Part shown: one piece after another, positions 57,152-64,000 of the stretch
Layout: each line of letters begins with the position of its first letter
Position numbering within the stretch: the stretch's first letter is position 1
Assembly (NCBI GenBank): GCA_028583605.1
Contig: CM053330.1
Location: forward strand, 16,765,539-16,829,538
DNA from: Dastarcus helophoroides
Lineage: Eukaryota > Arthropoda > Insecta > Coleoptera > Bothrideridae
Length of the DNA: 64,000 nucleotides
Direction of reading: 5' to 3'
The notes under the pieces: model-generated
The model's database searches: none
The model's input: only the letters and a program-made list of their open reading frames with translations
Told to the model about the DNA's origin: nothing
Made by a program: the position numbers and the translations under genes

Positions 57152-57949
57152 AATTTTCATGTGAAATTTTAAACTGTATAAAAGAAACATTACTTATTTA
57201 TCTAAATTAAATATTGCATAAGAATAAATTTTCTTTATAGAAGTCCCGCAAAAGCGTTTTTTGGCACAGTTTATAGAAAAAGATGGACTTTCTCCCAATG
57301 TCACATTTGAATAAAAAGTACTTCTATTAACAATGAAATTCAATTACGGCGCTTATAAAACCTTCTTCGGGCACTTAATTATGTTGAAACAAACGAGAAG
57401 AAAATTATGCAGAAATTCATTTAAAAATCGCTGCTAAAAAGACCGTATAAGGCGTAAGGCCGTCGTCGCAGAGTTGAAAGGAAGCCGGCCTGCAATTCAT
57501 TAGGTGCAATCACGGTTTTATGAGGTACAAGAGAAATTCCCTTTAAATCCCGTAAAGTCCTAAACTGCCTTCCTTTTGGAAAAAAGTTACATTTATTAAT
57601 TAGTGCGGCGTTTCTCAATAATTAATCACGCTTAAAATTGAATCCCGAGGTTAATTGGAATTATTTATTTTAGGGTCTGCACTCTGTATATTGCTAAGTT
57701 TAATTTCAAGTAGCTGTATAAATTTTGCGGGTGATGTGAGCTTAATCAACCCTTTATACGTAAAAAACCCATTTTATCTTTCTTTCTTTTGTGATACCCT
57801 TCTGGAGATGTGTCATAAGCTTTACTATGTAAGATTGCCGTTACGTCACAAGTAATATTTATATGAAGTATGATTCATAGATATATGCAATGCAATCCTT
57901 CTTTCTGTAGATAGATAACATTAATTTAATTTAGTAGCACGGGCGTCTT
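57152..57949. other. unique noncoding sequence, GC-richer at 57420-57620
   Basis: 57420-57620 holds AAGGCGTAAGGCCGTCGTCG and GGAAGCCGGCCTGCAATTC. No coding motif is recognised in its open frames on either strand. Possibly a conserved intronic island; unproven. Confidence 0.3.
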
Positions 57950-58540
57950 TGATATTATAGTAAATTCTTGAGTCAATGACAATATTATAGTAGCCCGAGG
58001 TCAAAATTTCTAAAAAAAACTTGTGTATAAGAGAAGTTCTGACGTATAGTTTACAATAGAAACTGAAATTTGGAATATTGAAAAAAGTCGAGTATTCGAA
58101 AAAAAAAACCGAGGAATTTCTAAAGGATAACTTTGAGTTAAATGCTAAATTTTCAGGCAAAGATAAAAGTTCAAAATAAAGTTGAAATTTTGAATTTAAC
58201 TCTGAAAAGTTGAAATCCAAAGACTAAAATTGAAACTTTTAGAAAAAGTTAAAATTTTTAAAGTAAACTCGAAATTTCCAAAAAAAATAAATAAATATGC
58301 TATAAACTATTAATTTGGATTAAATGCTTGGATTTAAACAAATTCGTTTGTTTAGAAACTAGGCAGGATAGTCGAAGTTTTTAAGACAAAAAGTCAAAAT
58401 TTGTAACGTCAATTGTGAGCTTACAAGTCGAAATTTCATGGGAAAAAATAAGATGTGCAAGTTTAAATTTAGAATTTTCAAAAAACTCAAAATAAAAAAA
58501 ATGAATTTGTTTGGAAATTCAATAAATGAATTGAATAAAT
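57950..58540 (+). repeat. AT-rich degenerate repeat block (A-rich)
   Basis: Motifs such as GAAAAAAGTCGAGTATTCG and AAAGTTGAAATTTTGAATTT. No end features seen. Confidence 0.5.
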
Positions 58541-58597
58541 ATTGATCATTAGTGCGGCCTACAAAAGAACTTTAAAATAGAAACATGTTAATGTACA

Positions 58598-58740
58598 GGG
58601 CTAGTTTTCCTAATGAGCAGCCCCCATTTTTATTTAATTTTTTTTTGATCCCTTCAAAGAATTAAGAATCTAGCTCTATACGATTTTTTAAGCAGATTTC
58701 ACTTTTGCTAACGGATTCACAGCAAACGTACAGGGTACAT
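58598..58740 (-). repeat. dispersed repeat R2, inverted terminal fragment
   Basis: On the minus strand it reads GTGAATCCGTTAGCAAAAGT, then GAAATCT, AATTCTTTGAA and CATTAGGAAAACTAGCCCTG. This matches the right part of R2 (63353-63432) and its end at 56652. It could be the left inverted repeat of an element whose right arm is R2 copy 2. Confidence 0.65.
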
Positions 58741-59379
58741 AAAAAGTTAGGATTTTTTTTAATGGAATACTTTGTATATATTGACAAATTTGAATTCCCC
58801 CAATCATTTTCATTACAAATATATGCACATCTTCCATAATCGATTTACTGATTTTTGAGTTATTTTAATTTTATTGCGAATATATCTAGAAAAAGCGTTA
58901 TTTTATAAACTGGTAGGAAATCCACAAATAAAGTAATCAGCAAATAAAATAAAATATATAAATTACCAAAACAAATGCAACACATTTTTGAAATAAGCAC
59001 CATCACTGTCGATACATCATTTCAAGCAACGTTTAATGAACTTAGAACAAATTTTTCAAAAAACTGCATGTATGTAGTAAATTAATATTTTTTTAAGAAA
59101 GGTTATGATGGTTATTTTGAAAATGTGAAGTAATTTGTATTAATCGTTTATATATTTTGTTTCCTTTGCTGACTATTTCATTTGCTCATTTATTATGAGT
59201 AGAGAACGGATTATATCCACAGATTTTTTAACTAAATATGCGCATATTATATGCAAATTTTGAACAGAATATGCATCACTGTTATCATCAGTATCATCAG
59301 AAAAAAAAATTTCACCTGAAAAGTTGCTTCAGTTACTTTTAACTGTCTCATCGAACTGTCAAAGCAGTCTAAGAACCAG
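58741..59379. other. noncoding, nothing recognised
   Basis: AT-rich, moderately complex sequence. No feature supported. Confidence 0.35.
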
Positions 59380-62100
59380 TGGAAGAACCATGGAAGTTTT
59401 TTTTTTCGAAAATTTAAACACTTCCAAATTTTACCTTTTTCAAAACTTCGTTTTTTTAAAATTTGAACTTTTTCTCAAAATTCCAATTTTTTTTCTCGAT
59501 ATTTTAACTTTTTAAAAATTCTCCATGATGGAATCTTTATTAGTCGGAAATATTAAGTTTATTAATTTTATTTACCATCTCTGCGAAAATTTTGGAAAAT
59601 TTAAATATATCCAATTTTAAAAAAAATTAAAAAATATTTTTTTAAATCTTAATCTCTGCAAAATTTCAATTTTTTTAATGGAATTTCATCTTTATTTTTT
59701 AAATTCGACCTTTAATTATTAGTTAAGCTTCGACATTTCAAAAATAATTCATTTTCCAAAATTTTTGATTTTTGCTCGAAATTCAAATTTATTGTCTTAA
59801 AAATTTTGATTCTTATAAAAAGAAGGTTTTGAAAAGATCTTAAAAAAGTTGTACTTTTGAAAATTGCGATTTTATGAAAATTTTTCAACTTTTTAAAATT
59901 TCGGCTTCCTCGAAATTTTATAATTTTATTACTAAAAATTTCGACGTTTAAGTTAAAATTTCGACTATTTTATAAATTTTGATTTTTTTTTAAAAACTAT
60001 AACTGCTGAAAATTTGAGCTTTTTTCAAAAATTCGTCTTTTTTGAAAATTTTTGCTACTTTTCAAAAAATTACTGCAATACCTTTCTTTTAAAAATTTTG
60101 AATATTTTGAAAATTTAACTTTCTTAAAAAATTTCCATCTTTTTGCAAGTTCAGTCAATAAAATTGACACTTTCTTTAAAATTTAGGCTTTTCTTGAAAT
60201 TCTGACTGATAATTTGAACTTTTTCGGAAAAGTTTGGCTTTTTTAAAGTGTTGACTATTTCTAAAAATAATTACAAATATAGTTTTTTCCGAAAATTTCG
60301 AATATTCTGAAAATTTTGATTTTTTTTTAATTTTGAAATTTTTGTATCTTTAAATAAAAAAATTGACTTTTTTTTTAAATTTAGTTTTTCTTGAAATTTT
60401 AACTAAAAATTTGTACCTATTTCAAAATATATAATTAATTAATAAGTTTATTTTAGACTTTTTTCCCAGTTCGAATTTTTTTGCATTAAAACTCTTTTTG
60501 AAAAATTACTTTTTGTTAAAATTTTGAACCATTTATTTGAAAAATTCAAAATTTTTCAAATAACAACTTTTTTCTTAAAAATACACAAAAATACATCTTT
60601 TTGAAAAATGTTCACAGTAAATCTCTACTTTCTAGAAAATTAAGACCACAAAATTGAAACTATCCAAAGCCGCTTCTTTTTAAAATTCTGACCGAAAATT
60701 TCTTGCAAAAATTTAAATTGTTTAATATATTTTAACTTTCTTTTTATAGAGTTTGCATTTTTGTTTAAAATTTTTACTTATGTTGAAAATTTTGACTATT
60801 TTGAAAATTTGATTTTTTCAAAATCTAGTTGTTTTCGGGACATTTTCACCACTTTTTAAACATGTCTAAGTTTTTCTAAAATTTAACTTTGTCTGGAATT
60901 TGAAGAGGTTTTTGAAAATAGTGACACATCTTGATTTTTTTGAAAGTTGGGCTCTTTTTGGAAAAATTAGACTTTTTGTCAAAAATTCGACTTTTTCTCA
61001 AAATTTGAATTTTCAAATTTCAAAATTCAAATTCTGCTTGAAATTTAGATTTCTACGTAATTTTTAACTTTTTTGAAAAATTCCACGTTAAAACCTTATT
61101 TTTTAAATTCGACTTTTTAAATTTCGATTTATTACTGAAAATTGGGATTTTTTTTGAAAATTTAGATATTTTAACATATTAAATTTTCGAAACCTTATTT
61201 TTTTAAAATTTTGACCTTTTTTTCATAATGTCGAATGTTGAGTGTTTCTCAAAATGTTTAATTTTATTGAACCTTTTGAAAATTGAGTTTTTCCTTAATT
61301 TAAACATTTTTCCTAAAATGTTGACTATTTTCTAAAGAAAGTTAATTTTTTCGAGATTTCAAATTTTTGTGGAGATTTCGACTTTTTTGAAATATTGACT
61401 TAAAAATTTCAACCTTTTTAAAAATTTGGACGTTTCTTTGAAAAATTCGAATTTTTTCGAAATTTTAACCTTTTCTCAAAATTTTCCCTTTTATATTTTT
61501 TGCAATTTTCTACTTTAAAAAAAATGACTTTTTTGCAAATTTAGACTTTTCAAGATGGCGACTTGAAAGTTTCGACAATTTTGGGACTTATTTTAAATTT
61601 TTTTGAAAATTTCGGCTTTTTCGAAAAATAAAAGGACCTTTTCTTAAAATTCAGATTTTCTTTAAATGTTGAAGTTTAAAGAAATGTTCAGAAAAAAATA
61701 TATTTTTGCTCAAATTCCATTTTGTGATTAAAATGATTTTTGTAATTTTTTTAACACAAACTATTGAGTTCACTTTTGGCGTTTCGTTTATTTTATTTTT
61801 TTTATTTAGAATTTTAATTCGACATTTTCAATAAAGATCCATATTTATAGAGAAACATCAAAAAACAAAATAGTCCAAAACCCATTCTGAACATTAAAGA
61901 AATATATAATATTTAAAGTTTAACTTAAAATTGGAAAATATGGATTTCTTTAAAATAGATTGAACAAACATCTGAATTTAGACTTAAAATTCTCAATTTT
62001 TTAAAAAATATTTTAACCATCATCTCGAAATTTGAATTTGTCGTAAAATCCTGAATTTAAATCGATATTTTGGCTAATCGAATTAAGATAGAAAGAAATG
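59380..62100 (-). repeat. longest AT-rich degenerate repeat block (T-rich on the + strand)
   Basis: About 2.7 kb of TTTTTCAAAATTTCGACTTT-like motifs with variable spacing, almost entirely in one orientation. The end tails off after 61700 into mixed sequence. No gene. Confidence 0.6.
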
Positions 62101-62550
62101 TTACTTTTTGAATGCTAATGCATACAAAATGTAATCAGTTGAAAACAAAATTGTAGTTAACATTTTAAACGAGTTTCTGGTCAGCATCCCTATTCATAAA
62201 ATCACGACACGCCATCGCTAAGAACTAAGAATATATTAAAGTCATTTCACTCAAAAAATATTTATCAAGCTAAATCAAAAACTGAAAATTTAATTCCTAA
62301 ATAAAGAAGGCAATCTATTTGTGTCCACCACTGTACAATGAAATGAAACTATATTATAAGAGCCAAATATGTGTAGTATTGACCTACTCAAAATTGTCAT
62401 AACAATCGTATAGCTGCTCACTGGACAAAAATTTACCTGTGGAATCTACATTTTTAAAAAATAGTGACATTTTATTTTAGTTTTAAAATTTACACTTTTT
62501 CTTGTCGAATTCAATAAAATATGTTGAAATATGCGATGCTATTAGAAGTT
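62101..62550. other. noncoding flank of R2 copy 2
   Basis: AT-rich, no recognised feature. A 67-codon frame starts at 62521 and runs into R2. Confidence 0.35.
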
Positions 62551-63432
62551 AGGCCAAAAAATAAAAACAGACGACCCTCAGATTCATTATCAAATGAAGA
62601 AAATTACTTGAGTTATGCTTTCGCTGGAAAGAGTCCGGAACCATTTGGTTTATTGGAAAATAAATATAACAATTTGGAATCACTATACACAATACACTAT
62701 ACTATAGTAGAAAGGGTGACTTAAGAACCACTTCTTTCTACTAGTGGCTATGGTTGAAGGCGAGACTCCAGCAGAGTATCTACGGAAAACTGGTTTGTAA
62801 TCGGTAAAATCCGGAGATTTTACAACTATAGACTGCATAAGTCCATAAAAAGGGGTAGTGAATCTTGGACACAGCCTAAGTAAATAGATATTTTATTTTA
62901 TAAATTTTGTGACATTAAAAACAAGATTTGTCATCCAAAAGATGTGCGCAAAGAATTTTTGGGTTCGCTTGAACCTGACTTCCAACAACCTTACAAAATA
63001 ATGTTCCTTTTAGGTCACCAAATAAAATATTTCTTGATGCTCCTATAAGTACAGCTTACCGTTTTATCAAACCTGATATTGCATTAGTTCAGTTTATTTG
63101 TAAAGGGAAAAATAAAGACAAAACAGCTCATGGGCCAAAGAAACATTTAATAGAGACAAACATTATCTCTATGTTCAATATCTCAGTTTATTCTCAAAAA
63201 ATCTCTAAATTCGTTACACTAATGTTTTTAGTAACCATTAGATAATGCATAGATATTTTTTTATCTTTGTGACATTTAAAAAAAGTTTATATAACGTCCA
63301 ATAGTAAATTTAGTCACAAAAAATGGGCCAAAAAAACCTGTATATCTACAATGATAATACGAATCCGTTAGCAGAAATGAAATCTACATGAAAAATTGTG
63401 AAAGGCCACTTTTTTAATTCTTTGAATTGATA
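62551..63432 (+). repeat. dispersed repeat R2, copy 2
   Basis: Matches 55789-56640 in the same orientation. The coding-like trace here reads RPSDSLSNEENYLSYAFAGK, then ETPAEYLRKTGL and GDFTTIDCIS near 62765-62840, but stops follow quickly. The terminal AGGAAAACTA end is missing; a retrotransposon fragment follows directly. Confidence 0.7.
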
Positions 63433-63469
63433 TGGGGTGTTATTGGCTGTAAGTATTGGCAAAAATTTA

Positions 63470-64000
63470 GTACAGGCATGGAACGCGATATGTTTGGACT
63501 TCAGAAAAGGATGTGGAAGATGATAAGAGGTTTAAAGAAAACAACGAACGAGGAAGTATAGGTAAAAACTATTAGCGCAGAAACATTTTAAAACTTTCTA
63601 TAATAATAGCGCTCTTCAAAACAATGAGGACCAGGCAAGAAACACAAACGAAGAATTAGAATCAGTAACGATAACAGAAGAACAAGTCAGAAATGCAATT
63701 ACCAAACTGAAAAACTGAAACGCACCAAACGAAGATAAAATACCTAACGAATTCATTAAGCATGGAAAAGAGCCATTACTAAGAGAAATAATGAAACTGT
63801 TCATTAGAATATTACATAATGACAAAATTCTCACTGAATGGAAAGAAAGCGTCACTATCTCACTCTTTAAGGAAGGACACAAAAAAAGGAACCATCTAGC
63901 TACAGAATGAAACTTCTTAGAAATATACTACGAGCAGAAATATCAAACATTATCCCTGTAAATGATGAACAACAGGGGTTTAGAAAAAACAGATCAACAA
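63470..64000 (+). pseudogene. non-LTR retrotransposon fragment (reverse transcriptase), cut by the window end
   Basis: Across frames: DMFGLQKRMWKMIRGLKKTT (63489), then NNEDQARNTNEELESVTITE, EQVRNAITKLKN, stop, NAPNEDKIPNEFIKHGKEPL, LREIMKLFIRILHNDKILTE, WKESVTISLFKEGHKKRN and ILRAEISNIIPVNDEQQGFR KNRST. Reverse transcriptase motifs 0-2 are recognisable: KAPGxDxIPNE, the W.....I.LFKKG region and the DEQQGFR motif (the NYRGISLL segment is damaged). The palm aspartates would lie beyond 64000. RTE- or CR1-like elements have this arrangement; the clade is not certain. At least one stop and frameshift are present. Confidence 0.8.

Overview
The window looks like a piece of a large, AT-rich insect genome. 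The main evidence is one host exon at 16805-17019 (+). It encodes the first half of an immunoglobulin domain of the Beaten path (Beat) family of neuronal adhesion proteins, with a good splice acceptor and a GTAAGT donor. I find no other host exon, so nearly all of the rest reads as intron or flanking DNA of this gene, filled with mobile elements. The insect order cannot be fixed from the sequence.

Layout: a broken pogo-type transposase (59-1069); an AT-rich repeat and the right end of a Charlie-like hAT element (1460-2931); a degenerate non-LTR retrotransposon (5860-7930); fold-back MITEs (9793-10013, 10749-11185, 12993-13065); a second non-LTR retrotransposon (13590-16340); the Beat exon (16805-17019); a deleted mariner with perfect inverted repeats (19974-20652); a solo LTR (22875-23193); a 3.7 kb hAT element with about 570 bp inverted repeats and a nearly complete transposase reading (24784-28465); mariner pieces at 34032, 35286 and 39732; a 2.9 kb hAT-ended element containing a nested AT-rich repeat (42351-45214); a second solo LTR (46137-46494); an unusual element carrying many copies of TCTCTCCCCTG (47723-49887); a third solo LTR (50938-51271); a pogo element with TA duplication (51920-54535); a repeat present twice plus an inverted fragment (55789-63432); and a reverse transcriptase fragment cut by the window end.

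Between these lie blocks, by eye about 19 kb in all, of degenerate AT-rich sequence made of motifs like TCGAAATTTTGAAAAAA. Each block is strongly strand-asymmetric (A-rich or T-rich). At least three blocks belong to one dispersed family with its own ends and an internal duplication of about 0.6 kb.

Every transposase or reverse transcriptase read here carries stops, frameshifts or deletions, so none is expected to be active. The best candidates for something undescribed are the TCTCTCCCCTG-rich element, the AT-rich repeat family, and the palindromic MITE whose arms resemble part of a hammerhead ribozyme.
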